Part shown: piece after piece, positions 19,728 to 29,687 of the stretch
How the letters are laid out: each line of letters starts with the position of its first letter
Position numbering within the stretch: position 1 is the stretch's first letter
NCBI GenBank assembly: GCA_004524545.1
Contig: SDNX01000005.1
Coordinates: forward strand, 1-54,115
DNA: 54,115 nucleotides
Direction of reading: 5' to 3'
From: Promethearchaeota archaeon
GTDB taxonomy: Archaea; Asgardarchaeota; Lokiarchaeia; Sigyniarchaeales; Promethearchaeaceae
Notes under the pieces: model-generated
What the model saw: only the letters and a program-made list of their open reading frames with translations
Told to the model about the DNA's origin: nothing
The model's database searches: none
Translations under genes and position numbers: made by a program

Positions 19728-20395
19728 TGAAAAAGTACTCTACCATAATTTTCGACTTAGATGGAACGATAACCGATCCTGTAGAAGGAATTATTAATTC
19801 CGTGCGTCATGCTTTGATGAAATTTGATATCGAAGAACCGGATTCAGAGAAGTTGAAGAGGTTTATAGGTCCACCATTGAATAAATCTTTTGAAAATCAT
19901 TATGGTTTTCCCACTGAGAAAGCTAAACAAGCGGTTGATTTTTATCGGGAATATTATGCTGAAAAAGGAATTTATGAACTTCAAATCTATGCAGGGATAA
20001 TTGAAGTGCTGTCTCTTCTTTCCGCGAAAAAATGTCGACTCTTTGTAGGAACATCTAAACCCACTAATTATGCAAAGAAATTACTCAAACACTTTGAAAT
20101 TGATCATTTTTTTGAAGAAATTGTGGGATCTAATATGGATTTAACTCGAGTCAAAAAGAATGAAATTCTTGAATATATTTTAAACAAACATGAATTGATT
20201 TCCAAAGAAGATGTTTTGATGGTGGGGGATACACAATACGACATTGAAGGAGCTAATTATTGCGGAATTCATTCCTTATATGTTGAGTATGGTTATGGAG
20301 ATTTGCTGGAAGTGATGAGACATAATCCCACTTATTCAATTAAAACAACAAATGAGCTATACTCCTTCTTTGATATCATGCTTGAAGAATGCTAG
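19727..20395 (+). CDS. HAD-superfamily hydrolase (phosphoglycolate phosphatase-like)
   Basis: FDLDGTITDP, VGTSKPTNYA, MVGDTQYDIEGA motifs. Confidence 0.85.
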   Translation: MKKYSTIIFDLDGTITDPVEGIINSVRHALMKFDIEEPDSEKLKRFIGPPLNKSFENHYGFPTEKAKQAVDFYREYYAEKGIYELQIYAGIIEVLSLLSAKKCRLFVGTSKPTNYAKKLLKHFEIDHFFEEIVGSNMDLTRVKKNEILEYILNKHELISKEDVLMVGDTQYDIEGANYCGIHSLYVEYGYGDLLEVMRHNPTYSIKTTNELYSFFDIMLEEC

Positions 20396-20666
20396 ATTTC
20401 TCCGTACATTTTCCGATTCACCGTCCCAATTATCTTGATTGCCATTTTACGAGACATTATTTTAGACATTAAAAATCCGATAATTTTATTTAATCCATAC
20501 TGAATATGAAAATGCAGGTGTACCATATGTACTATGATCTAACACAATAATTTGTTCAATGTCGAAAAGATAGCAGATGAAAATAAAATTGAAGATGAAA
20601 AAGGCAATAAGAATAATATCAATTATCTTCATCGTTTTCGGTCGGTTTTGATAGGTATATTTTCAC

Positions 20667-21584
20667 TCATAATTTTTTCCTCTTGACGATTCGTGGAATA
20701 AAAGCAGGCGTTTTTGCCATATATTCCTTATATGCTTCTTTTTTCGAGAGTTGATATTTGTCCATAACTGGAATACTATACGTGAGGAAGAGGATTGCTA
20801 TTGCAATTGGACCTATAATTACCCACCAAGATGAATATGTGGTCCCTAAACCGAAGAAATACATTCCGAACCAAAATGTCACTTCTCCAAAGTAATTGGG
20901 GTGCCTAGAGCGACTCCATAATCCTTGGTTCATAATTTGTCCTTTATCTGTACGATTTTTAACAAATCGATGAAGTTGAGCATCTGCAATTCCTTCGATA
21001 AAGACAGCCCCAACAGCGATTATGAATCCAATAATATCAAATACAGTAATCAATGATGAATTTGCCGTTGATAAGGAATAACTCATTGAGAGAGATCCAA
21101 GGAACACCATGATAGTTGGGAAGACTTGGATTCCAAATAGGTTGATAATGAAGAACCATTTTCCTGATTTCTTACGGAAGTTACGATATCTCCAATCCTC
21201 ATAATCCAATCCCGTGAACCAGCGAGTCCAATTCCATGTCAATCTTAAACTCCATAATGCTACAACTCCAAAAATAATCCATAATTTCAGTGGGACTTGA
21301 GATACTGAATTGAAAGACTGCGCTAACCAGAAAAGGGCCAAGAATGGTGGAGCCACTGACCAATACGGGTCATATAAAGACGCATTTTTCCAAATACATG
21401 ACCAAAAATACACATAAAGTGTCGCTACAATATCGATAATTAATAATTCCCATACAGGAGGAATTGAATCAATCCAAACATACAATGCATAACTCAGTAA
21501 TATAGCTGTAATATAAATAATTGAAATTAATCCAAGTCCAAACGATTTAGATTTAATCAAAGACATAGTTAAGTAAAATATCAA
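20667..21584 (-). CDS. DUF1295 family (steroid 5-alpha-reductase C-terminal/ICMT-like) membrane protein
   Basis: LWSRSRHPNYFGEVTFWFGMYF signature and C-terminal YKEYMAKTPAFIPR. Confidence 0.85.
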   Translation of the reverse strand: MIFYLTMSLIKSKSFGLGLISIIYITAILLSYALYVWIDSIPPVWELLIIDIVATLYVYFWSCIWKNASLYDPYWSVAPPFLALFWLAQSFNSVSQVPLKLWIIFGVVALWSLRLTWNWTRWFTGLDYEDWRYRNFRKKSGKWFFIINLFGIQVFPTIMVFLGSLSMSYSLSTANSSLITVFDIIGFIIAVGAVFIEGIADAQLHRFVKNRTDKGQIMNQGLWSRSRHPNYFGEVTFWFGMYFFGLGTTYSSWWVIIGPIAIAILFLTYSIPVMDKYQLSKKEAYKEYMAKTPAFIPRIVKRKKL

Positions 21585-21655
21585 TTGGATTATTTAAAAA
21601 GGCTCCTTTCAGTCGTTAGTTAAACACATTTAAAGAAAAATAATCTATAGGAAAG

Positions 21656-22031
21656 CTAACTTTCATTGGCATTTTCTATCTTATCAATCAATTCAGGTGA
21701 GGTAAACGATTTATAGCTCTTTTTTTTTCTTTTACCTTTCTTTGTAAATTTATCTACAAAAAAGAAGAGTGGGATACTCCCAAGTATAATATATCCAACT
21801 AAGGGCATAAGAATCACTAATGATCGAGTTTCTGGAGATTCTCCAGTGATCAAACATAACTCTTTCTGCATATTCATTATATCTATGATCTATTTCACAG
21901 ACAATAATGATCCCTTGAACACTTGGCCAAGATGTTGTATCTCTCTGCTTAGTTAAAATTTTAAATACCCCAATCGGGAGAATTGTAAAAATAAGGGCAA
22001 AACAAACACAAACCTTAATCCAAAATTGCAA
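21656..22031 (-). pseudogene. Frameshifted, internally deleted DUF3592-like membrane protein
   Basis: Two overlapping ORFs in different frames (22031->21750 and 21877->21656). The first has SWPSVQGIIIVCEI and the second ESPETRSLVI + TM, matching the N- and C-parts of one small membrane family. Confidence 0.5.
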
Positions 22032-22241
22032 TTCATTTTTCTTATATCATTTCTTTAACTTAGTACTTCTGATTTCGACATTATAGAATTAATTTATAAC
22101 TCTTTAGATTGATGGGATTGGGGGGGTTATAGGTCAATTTTTTCTATTATTTGTTGAAAAACTAAGTAATAGGAAGATTTTTGTAGGTATTCAAAGAAGA
22201 ATAATTGTTAACTACTAATTGAACAAAGAGGCGGTTGTACA

Positions 22242-23093
22242 GTGGATTTCAAACCAGAATCAGATGTTGCAGTGAAAGAAAGAAAGGCAGACGATTTTCT
22301 TGAGGTAGCTCGTTCTTTAGCTCTGAATAACCGCGTAGACGAATCCCTTTATTATTATCGAGAAAGTATGAGATTATTTGAAGAACTTGGATTCAAACAT
22401 CGATTAAATAGGCTAATTTGGGAACTCGAAAAAGTTCTAACTGGTGAAATTAAAAACCTAAATTATCTACAATATGAAGCATTCCAAGAATATGACAACG
22501 TACGAAGGGATCTCATTTTAGAAAAACTCCACGATTATGAATCTGGAAAAAATTGGGTTGAAAAACGAGAAGAATTGCTTAATAAAACCTTATCTGAGGC
22601 AAAAAAATATGCAGATGCCGAGAAATATTCAAAAGCTAAACTGTTTTACGGACGAGCTCTGAAATTCCTCAGAGACTTGGGATGGCATAAAGAAATTGAA
22701 ACAATTCAAAACGAAATAAAATTACTCTCTGAAAAAGAGTATGTGCGAGATGAACGGTTACGAATCGAGCAAGAGCTAGCAGAACAAAAGAAGAAAGAAA
22801 GAGAAAAGTATTTTGAAACCGAAAAACAGAAATTTGAGGAAGCTGAACGGCAGAAAGCATACATTCCACCGGAACCTGACCCTCAAGAAGAAGCACTGAA
22901 AAAGAAAGTACAAATTGCCGAAATGAATAAAAAGAAAGCGGAAGACGCAGAAAAGGCAGGAAATTATCGTCTTGCTCTGAACCGCTATGAATATCTGCTC
23001 AATTTGTACATTGAATTAAATTATGACCCTATTCAACGAGAGAGAATAAAGCAAAAAATCGGGGAAATGAAAGACAAAATCATGTTTAAATAA
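22242..23093 (+). CDS. Helical/TPR-like protein (283 aa)
   Basis: Repeated A..L...G....AL..Y...L..Y-type helices at both ends flanking a charged coiled coil. Confidence 0.6.
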   Translation: MDFKPESDVAVKERKADDFLEVARSLALNNRVDESLYYYRESMRLFEELGFKHRLNRLIWELEKVLTGEIKNLNYLQYEAFQEYDNVRRDLILEKLHDYESGKNWVEKREELLNKTLSEAKKYADAEKYSKAKLFYGRALKFLRDLGWHKEIETIQNEIKLLSEKEYVRDERLRIEQELAEQKKKEREKYFETEKQKFEEAERQKAYIPPEPDPQEEALKKKVQIAEMNKKKAEDAEKAGNYRLALNRYEYLLNLYIELNYDPIQRERIKQKIGEMKDKIMFK

Positions 23094-23225
23094 TCTGTTT
23101 ACGTTTTTTTTCGACATTGTGAAATCCTTTGGATGATAGTACATTCTCTCAAAAGAAAGAAAGGGAAAAAAGCAACGAGGGATTTATAAATTTCGAAAAT
23201 GATAATAAAGTGGTGAAACTTACTC

Positions 23226-23564
23226 ATGTCAAATTTTAGTATATTATTGAGTACGACAGATGAAATACCCGGATTTCGTATTACGGAATATAAAGGCTTA
23301 GTTTTTGGAATTACAGTGCGTTCCCGAGGAATGGGTGGGGACTGCGCTGCAGGATGTCAATCTTGTGCAGGAGGAGAGGTGTCTGCGTACACAAGTGTTG
23401 TTTTAGATTCACGAAATGAAGCCTTGAACCGTATGGTGGCTGATGCACAGACTCGTGGTGCTAATGCAATTGTTGGAATTAGGATTGATAATGATCAACT
23501 AGGTCAGGGAGCAAACACGGGCGTAGTTGCAATGGGAACGGCAGTTGTTGTCACAAACATGTGA
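23226..23564 (+). CDS. YbjQ/UPF0145 family protein, copy 1
   Basis: TTDEIPGFRITEYKGLVFGITVRSRG...NEALNRMVADAQTRGANAIVGIRID. Confidence 0.85.
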   Translation: MSNFSILLSTTDEIPGFRITEYKGLVFGITVRSRGMGGDCAAGCQSCAGGEVSAYTSVVLDSRNEALNRMVADAQTRGANAIVGIRIDNDQLGQGANTGVVAMGTAVVVTNM

Positions 23565-23581
23565 GATAGGAGGAGATTCAA

Positions 23582-23950
23582 CTGGCGCAACAAAATATAA
23601 TCCTCGCAACAACAAAAAAAATCCCTGGATATAAAATTATAGAATACCGGGGATTGGTGATGGGAGTAACGGTTAGGTCCCGTGGATATTTTGGTGCTTG
23701 GTGCGCATCGTTTCAAACATGTGCAGGCGGCGAGATTTCACAATATACTGCTCAACTTCTCGAAACTCGAAATGAAGCGTTGAACCGTATGGTGGCTGAT
23801 GCATATGCACGTGGTGCCAACGCAATCATCGGTATAAAATTCGATAATGATGAGTTGGGTTCGAAAAAAGCTTCCAGTAATTCAAATATGACGATCGCGA
23901 ATAATGCGACCATTGCTGTTGGTACCGCTGTAATCGTTCAAAAGCTATAA
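23582..23950 (+). CDS. YbjQ/UPF0145 family protein, copy 2 (probable CTG start)
   Basis: LAQQNIILATTKKIPGYKIIEYRGLVMGVTVRSRG aligns residue for residue with copy 1 from position 1; GGAGGAG just upstream. Confidence 0.75.
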   Translation: MAQQNIILATTKKIPGYKIIEYRGLVMGVTVRSRGYFGAWCASFQTCAGGEISQYTAQLLETRNEALNRMVADAYARGANAIIGIKFDNDELGSKKASSNSNMTIANNATIAVGTAVIVQKL

Positions 23951-23993
23951 TTCTTTAATTCTCTTTTTTTTCCTTATCCAGTGGTTTCTACTG

Positions 23994-24659
23994 ATGCGAC
24001 TCAAATTAAAACAACGACTTTTACTATGGAAAAAACGGATTTCGTTATCCTACTGGTATAAACATTCCCATCACCCGTTATGTGAGCGATATGATGATCA
24101 CATTTTCAAAATTCCGTTAAAAAATAAGACTCTATATATATGTCAGGGTTGTTCTCTTACAGCTTTAGGATGGTTAATAGGTGTTCTAATTACAATTTTT
24201 TCTTTTGTCCCCTTCGTTGAGTATGTATGGTATCACTTATTGATTGCTTTGGGGTTTCTTTTGCTACCTATTTTGCTCGTAGAAATATTGAATGTATCGA
24301 ATAGGCAGATTAAACGGTTTATTCGTTTACTTGGTGGTTTGGGACTAGGTTTTTTCGCTACCATCGCAATTGATTTTAAATCTGTTGGATATTTTATCCT
24401 ATCTATCGGGATTGTTATTCCCTCGTATGTTGTATTTCTTATCATACGTAAACAGAAACATAAAAATAAGGATATATGTGAAGGTTGTAGTGAATTAGAA
24501 GAATTACAAAAGGGACAAATTAAATATTGTTCGGGATTAAAAGAGAAAATGATTGCAGAAAAGAAGTACTCTGATTTTGCTTCGGATTTATTGCAGGAAG
24601 ATATTCGAAAAAGTTATTCCCAGAGATATAAACCAGAATCGGATGAAATTAATAAATAA
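23994..24659 (+). CDS. DUF2085-like membrane protein with cysteine motifs
   Basis: HHPLCERYDDH...LYICQGCSLTALGWLIG plus 4 TMs and C-terminal CEGCSELEEL. Confidence 0.55.
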   Translation: MRLKLKQRLLLWKKRISLSYWYKHSHHPLCERYDDHIFKIPLKNKTLYICQGCSLTALGWLIGVLITIFSFVPFVEYVWYHLLIALGFLLLPILLVEILNVSNRQIKRFIRLLGGLGLGFFATIAIDFKSVGYFILSIGIVIPSYVVFLIIRKQKHKNKDICEGCSELEELQKGQIKYCSGLKEKMIAEKKYSDFASDLLQEDIRKSYSQRYKPESDEINK

Positions 24660-24671
24660 AGTTGAAATTCG

Positions 24672-27047
24672 TTACGATTTTTCTAATATTTTTGCTACAG
24701 TATCCGTTACGGTTTTAAATTTCATTCCCAGCATCATAGATCCCTCAAATTTGAGTTCCTTTGTCATATATGCCGTAGCTGCATTAACCGTTCCTGCAAA
24801 AATACCACTCGCTATAGATGGGTCCATCCAAACGGTTACATTGGGATCATTTACTTTCTTTTCACCCGCAGAAAACTTCCCATTATCGATATGGATGTAG
24901 TAATCTTTGTCATCTCCGACAGATATTTGAAAGAGGACTTTAGTTTTCTTGTTTTTCTTATGAATCTTTGCATCCTCATTACAAATCTGCACTAACATGT
25001 CTAAGTACTCCGGGATGTCATAGTTTGTGAATGAACCTCTCTTCATTTTTATTTTCATCATGGATTTCAGGTCGCGGTCTTCACTTTCTTCAATATCTCC
25101 GAACATTAGGTTTGCACTGGGGAATTCGATGATTTTTCCCAGTTCATATCCCTCTTTAATGGAATCGAGAATATTTCTCGGATAAACCTCTTTACAGTCT
25201 CCAATTTTGTACATATTCTCAATTTTTCCTTGAGCTATTTCTTCTGCGTCTGTAGATGGTTTCGTTGACGTTAAAATGAGTTCGTCAAATACCAATGTCG
25301 ATTTTTGACCGTTTTGAACTAAAGAGAGTGACCCCTCCGTAATATCCTCAAGCTTTGTGTCTACTATGATCTTAATATTCTTATCTTCTTCAATTGTAGG
25401 CAATATTTCTCTGGCAACCAGTGAGTACATATCGGTTCCAAGGCGTTTCTTCTCAGTAATTAACGTCACGTTCTTATTTTGATGAGATAAATATTCAGCA
25501 ACCTCAATACCGATTGTATCTCCCCCGAGCACCACGATCCGATCTGCTACGGGGATTTGCCCCTCAAAAATATCACTATATACACTATAATTGCATTCAC
25601 TAAGTTTTATTTTATCCTCTACGGTCGGAGATATTCCTGTAGCTAACACAAGCGCATCGGGTTTGTATTGTTGAAGAATACGTTCAGAAAATTCCGTGTT
25701 CAAACGAATCTCGATGTTAAGTTCCTCTAAAATATAATTGTAATAGTCAAAGAAATAATTCACCTCTTTTTTCATGGGTGCAGCGCTTGCGTGTCGCAAT
25801 GATCCCCCGATCTTGGCATTTTTTTCGATTAAGATCACTTCATGACCACGGAGTGTTGCTGTACGTGAAAATTCTAATCCAGCAGGACCACTTCCTACGA
25901 CAAGAATTTTCATCTTGTTCTCAGTTGGGATAAGATCGTTATCTGAACCGAGAAGATTGGGATTAACCGCACAAAGAACCTGTTGTTCTGTCATAATTTG
26001 GTTAAGGCACGTATTGCAACCAATACAAGTTCGAATTGAATTTACTTTTCCTTCTTTGATTTTATTGGGAAAATCATGATCTGCAATGACCGCTCTCCCA
26101 ATAGAGAGGAGATCTATCTTTTCATCTTGTAGAATTTTTTCCGCAATTTCAGCAGTATTTATTCTTCCAACAACCGCTACCACGGTTTTATTCAAAGCCT
26201 CTTTGATCTTTTGAGCATTTGAAACAAAATGTCCTTTTGGATAATTCATATACGCGACTACAGGAAATCTAGGACTATCAAACACCCCACCAGTAATGTT
26301 GAGTAAATCGATTCCTGCATCTTCTAGAATCTTAGCAATTTTCACAGTGTCATCTATCTTTAACCCATCAGCGATGTAATCTTCACCATTTAATCGATAA
26401 CCAATAATAAAATCGCTACCACATTTTTTTCTCACCTCTTTTGCTACTTCAACTGCTAATCTGGTTCGATTTTCAAAGGATTGAGGACCGTATTCATCGT
26501 CCCTTTTGTTCGTTCTAAGAGAAAAGAATTGATTAAGCAAGTATCCATGACCTGCATGTATTTCTACTCCGTCAAAGCCTGCTTTTCTTGCTCGTAAACA
26601 TGCTTTTCCATATTCCCTGACCATCTTTTTAATTTCATCCTTAGTTAAAGGTCGTGGGGTTTCACCAGACATCTCAAAAGGAACTGCGGATGGACCAACT
26701 CCTTGTAATCCGATCATAAATGAGGTAGATTGCGCACCAGCATGGTAAATCTGAAGTAAGGTACGTGTTCCATGCTTATTGAGAGCCTTAACAAGCTTCC
26801 TGAATTTTGGGATGCGCTTGTTACTATCAATTCCAAGCATTTTTGAGGTTCCTGCACCTACTGGGTCAAAATAGGCACCTTCTACTATAATTAATCCAAC
26901 TCCCCCCTTTGCTCGTAATTCGTAGTAGTTTATTAAAATATCGGGAAGATCACCTTCAGAGTTACCATATCCCGTATCCATCCCGGGCATTATAATTCGG
27001 TTTTTTAAGACAGTTTTATTGAGTGTAAACGGTTCAAATAGTTTCAT
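24672..27047 (-). CDS. NADH:flavin oxidoreductase (Old Yellow Enzyme / 2,4-dienoyl-CoA reductase-like) with FAD/NAD domain and C-terminal SCP2 domain
   Basis: MKLFEPFTLNKTVLKNRIIM; CIGCNTCLNQIM...C Fe-S motif; VVGSGPAGLEFSR; SCP2-like C-terminus (VTVWMDPSIASGIFAGTVNAATAYMTKELKFEGSM). Start moved to the internal Met. Confidence 0.85.
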   Translation of the reverse strand: MKLFEPFTLNKTVLKNRIIMPGMDTGYGNSEGDLPDILINYYELRAKGGVGLIIVEGAYFDPVGAGTSKMLGIDSNKRIPKFRKLVKALNKHGTRTLLQIYHAGAQSTSFMIGLQGVGPSAVPFEMSGETPRPLTKDEIKKMVREYGKACLRARKAGFDGVEIHAGHGYLLNQFFSLRTNKRDDEYGPQSFENRTRLAVEVAKEVRKKCGSDFIIGYRLNGEDYIADGLKIDDTVKIAKILEDAGIDLLNITGGVFDSPRFPVVAYMNYPKGHFVSNAQKIKEALNKTVVAVVGRINTAEIAEKILQDEKIDLLSIGRAVIADHDFPNKIKEGKVNSIRTCIGCNTCLNQIMTEQQVLCAVNPNLLGSDNDLIPTENKMKILVVGSGPAGLEFSRTATLRGHEVILIEKNAKIGGSLRHASAAPMKKEVNYFFDYYNYILEELNIEIRLNTEFSERILQQYKPDALVLATGISPTVEDKIKLSECNYSVYSDIFEGQIPVADRIVVLGGDTIGIEVAEYLSHQNKNVTLITEKKRLGTDMYSLVAREILPTIEEDKNIKIIVDTKLEDITEGSLSLVQNGQKSTLVFDELILTSTKPSTDAEEIAQGKIENMYKIGDCKEVYPRNILDSIKEGYELGKIIEFPSANLMFGDIEESEDRDLKSMMKIKMKRGSFTNYDIPEYLDMLVQICNEDAKIHKKNKKTKVLFQISVGDDKDYYIHIDNGKFSAGEKKVNDPNVTVWMDPSIASGIFAGTVNAATAYMTKELKFEGSMMLGMKFKTVTDTVAKILEKS

Positions 27048-27137
27048 TTTGCACCATACTCCTGATACAACAAAAAAACAAAACAAGTTTAATAAACATA
27101 TTTCTTGTTACAGCGACATAGGGATAAATAATTCTTG

Positions 27138-28295
27138 TTAATATTTCCCGAATTCATAGGCAGCATCAAACATGGCAACAATATTTTCGGGTGGGACTTC
27201 TGCTGTAATATTATGGATATTCGCTGCCACATACCCTCCTTTGGGTTTCAAGCATTGAAAATTTTTCCTGACCTGGTTTCGAATGTTTTCAGGTGTTCCA
27301 AATGGTAGCATATTTTGTGTATCGCACATTCCTCCCCAGAAAACAATCCCATCTCCAAATCTCATTTTTAAGCTGCAAGGTTCCATGTCTTCTGCAGAAA
27401 TTTGTACTGGATTATAGATATTAAAACCGATATCAATGAAATAAGGTAGTAATTTTGGGGTTGACCCGCAACAGTGGTAATTTATTTTTACAGGAGCTAT
27501 TTTTTTAATATGGTCAACTAGTTGTTTTTCTATTGGGGCAATCAGAGCTCCATAGGTTTTTGGATTGAAAAACGGTCCATGTTGTTCAGCAAGATCCCCA
27601 TTCACACATACAACATTCACAAAATCCCCGATTTCTTTCAGAAGACCGCTATTATACTCTTTCCAATACTTTAAGAGGTGCTGCATTGTTGTTAGAATCA
27701 TTTCAGGTTGTTTATGGAGCAATGTTACTGCTTTGACAAAGCCAAAAAGGAATGTTGTATATTCGAAAATACAGCCCGAAGGAGGGGTCACTAATCCATA
27801 CGGAGTTTCTGCAAGACTCTTTGCTGCTTCTCGTAACCCTCTGAAATTGGACGGGTCACTCCCATCAGGCCAATCGTGATTTTCTATCTCGGAGGTGTGG
27901 GTAAAATCTTTGAATGGATGAATAATGGGGTCATAGTAAAGATGACTTTCAATAGGTTTATCCGCGAAATTCCCCCAGAATACACCGAATTGGTCATAAA
28001 CTCCAACATACTTGTCTACATATTCTGGTTCCATGTCTTTAATCTTAATCATGTTGTGTTTCGGTCGAATATACCTGGTGTCAATGTGAAATCGCTGAAG
28101 CACTTCCTCACAAGGGTCTACAATTTGTTGTATGAAGTCTGCATATCTGGGATTTGGATCTTCGATACCCAAATAATCTACTAAATTCCTATAGGCAATC
28201 TTGTGGATCCCGGATTGGTTTCCACCTAAATCGATCGGAACTCTATCGGGTTCTTGATGATTTAAAGAGGTGAGCAATCTTTCTCGTGAGTTCAT
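27138..28295 (-). CDS. Uroporphyrinogen decarboxylase-family (corrinoid/CoM methyltransferase-like) protein
   Basis: MNSRERLLTSLNHQEPDRVPIDLGG N-terminus, INYHCCGSTPKLLPYFIDIG, WGGMCDTQ. Confidence 0.85.
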   Translation of the reverse strand: MNSRERLLTSLNHQEPDRVPIDLGGNQSGIHKIAYRNLVDYLGIEDPNPRYADFIQQIVDPCEEVLQRFHIDTRYIRPKHNMIKIKDMEPEYVDKYVGVYDQFGVFWGNFADKPIESHLYYDPIIHPFKDFTHTSEIENHDWPDGSDPSNFRGLREAAKSLAETPYGLVTPPSGCIFEYTTFLFGFVKAVTLLHKQPEMILTTMQHLLKYWKEYNSGLLKEIGDFVNVVCVNGDLAEQHGPFFNPKTYGALIAPIEKQLVDHIKKIAPVKINYHCCGSTPKLLPYFIDIGFNIYNPVQISAEDMEPCSLKMRFGDGIVFWGGMCDTQNMLPFGTPENIRNQVRKNFQCLKPKGGYVAANIHNITAEVPPENIVAMFDAAYEFGKY

Positions 28296-28451
28296 GATTT
28301 CTATCAGCTTCTTATCTGGTAATAATTCAATCGTATAGATAAACTATCTAATAATCTATCTAATAAATCGGTTGTCGACAAAACTACTCGAAGAAAGAAA
28401 TTTAACTTACCTATCAAACTATAAATTAACATTTTGTGGCGATTATGAGCT

Positions 28452-29663
28452 ATGAGTTCTCACAAAAAAAATCCGTTCTATGCTGGCACAACTGTTTTCA
28501 AAGATGCGAAGTCATTAGATCAAGGTTGGACTCCCGATTATTCCAAAGAAAATGAAACCCTACCTTGCAGAGATGAAGAGATCCAATCCTTGACAGCATT
28601 ATACAAACCCGTGATTATAGAAGGAGGGAGTGTAGGATTAAACTCTATGATTATCGGTCGAGGTGGGGTTGGAAAGACAGTCACTGCAAAATACTTTGGG
28701 CGAATGTTTCGTGATGCATTGTATGGTAAAGATATTGATATTGTCGCGGAGTATATTGATTGCAATGAACATTCCACCCGAAATTCGATTTTACGTGAAG
28801 TATTAAAAAAATTCAAAATTAGCACTGGTCGAGGATACTCCGATCCTGAACTGATGAAACAACTGATTGGGTATATGCGAATGAATAATGCATACTTGTT
28901 CCTTATTCTTGATGAAGTACATAAACTTCCGCACGATGATTTACTCTCATTTTTGAATGCATCCATTACCTTTGGGAGTGGAAATGTGAATATGAGTATC
29001 ATTTGTATATCTCGATCACAAGATTGGTTACGATATAGCACGGAAAGATTGACAAGTAGAATACAGAAAACTTATAATTTCCGCCCGTATTCCCAACCTG
29101 AATGTTTTGAGATTTTAAAGTTTCGAAGTCGACTTGCATTCCACCCCGAAACATTTTCGGAGGATGTTATAGATTTAATTTCTGATTTTGCAGCAAAAAA
29201 TAAAAATATTCGAAATGGGATCGAGATTATGCGACAAGTAGCCATTCATTTAGATGAAAAAGGGTTGACTGAAGCAACCCCTGAGATGGTTAGAAGAGCT
29301 GGTGGGAATGCAATCTCAAATTATGATACGGATCTACTCAATTTTTTGAAAAGTGAACATGAGTTTTTAGTATTACTTTCAATCGCTCGATACTTCCGAA
29401 CCCGTCCAAAATCCTATATTACTACGACTGAAATCAATGATGAATATCTAGTACTGTGTGAAGAATATAAAATGGAACCATTGAAATTTGCCACTCTAAA
29501 ACGCTATATAGTGGGTCTAGAGAAACTCGATTTACTAACTAAGAAGTTTGCACTTCCAGAAGGTAAAGAAAGGGGTAGAGAAAGCAGATATGCATTAATG
29601 GGGTTCTCTGCTGAAGTCTTAGAGGATCAACTCACAAAAATGATGGATAACGTATTTAAATAA
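28452..29663 (+). CDS. Orc1/Cdc6-family AAA+ ATPase
   Basis: GRGGVGKT Walker A, LFLILDEVHK Walker B, C-terminal winged-helix-like region; N-terminal PCRDEEIQSL. Confidence 0.7.
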   Translation: MSSHKKNPFYAGTTVFKDAKSLDQGWTPDYSKENETLPCRDEEIQSLTALYKPVIIEGGSVGLNSMIIGRGGVGKTVTAKYFGRMFRDALYGKDIDIVAEYIDCNEHSTRNSILREVLKKFKISTGRGYSDPELMKQLIGYMRMNNAYLFLILDEVHKLPHDDLLSFLNASITFGSGNVNMSIICISRSQDWLRYSTERLTSRIQKTYNFRPYSQPECFEILKFRSRLAFHPETFSEDVIDLISDFAAKNKNIRNGIEIMRQVAIHLDEKGLTEATPEMVRRAGGNAISNYDTDLLNFLKSEHEFLVLLSIARYFRTRPKSYITTTEINDEYLVLCEEYKMEPLKFATLKRYIVGLEKLDLLTKKFALPEGKERGRESRYALMGFSAEVLEDQLTKMMDNVFK

Positions 29664-29687
29664 GTCGTTTTGTTTCCTTTTTTATTT

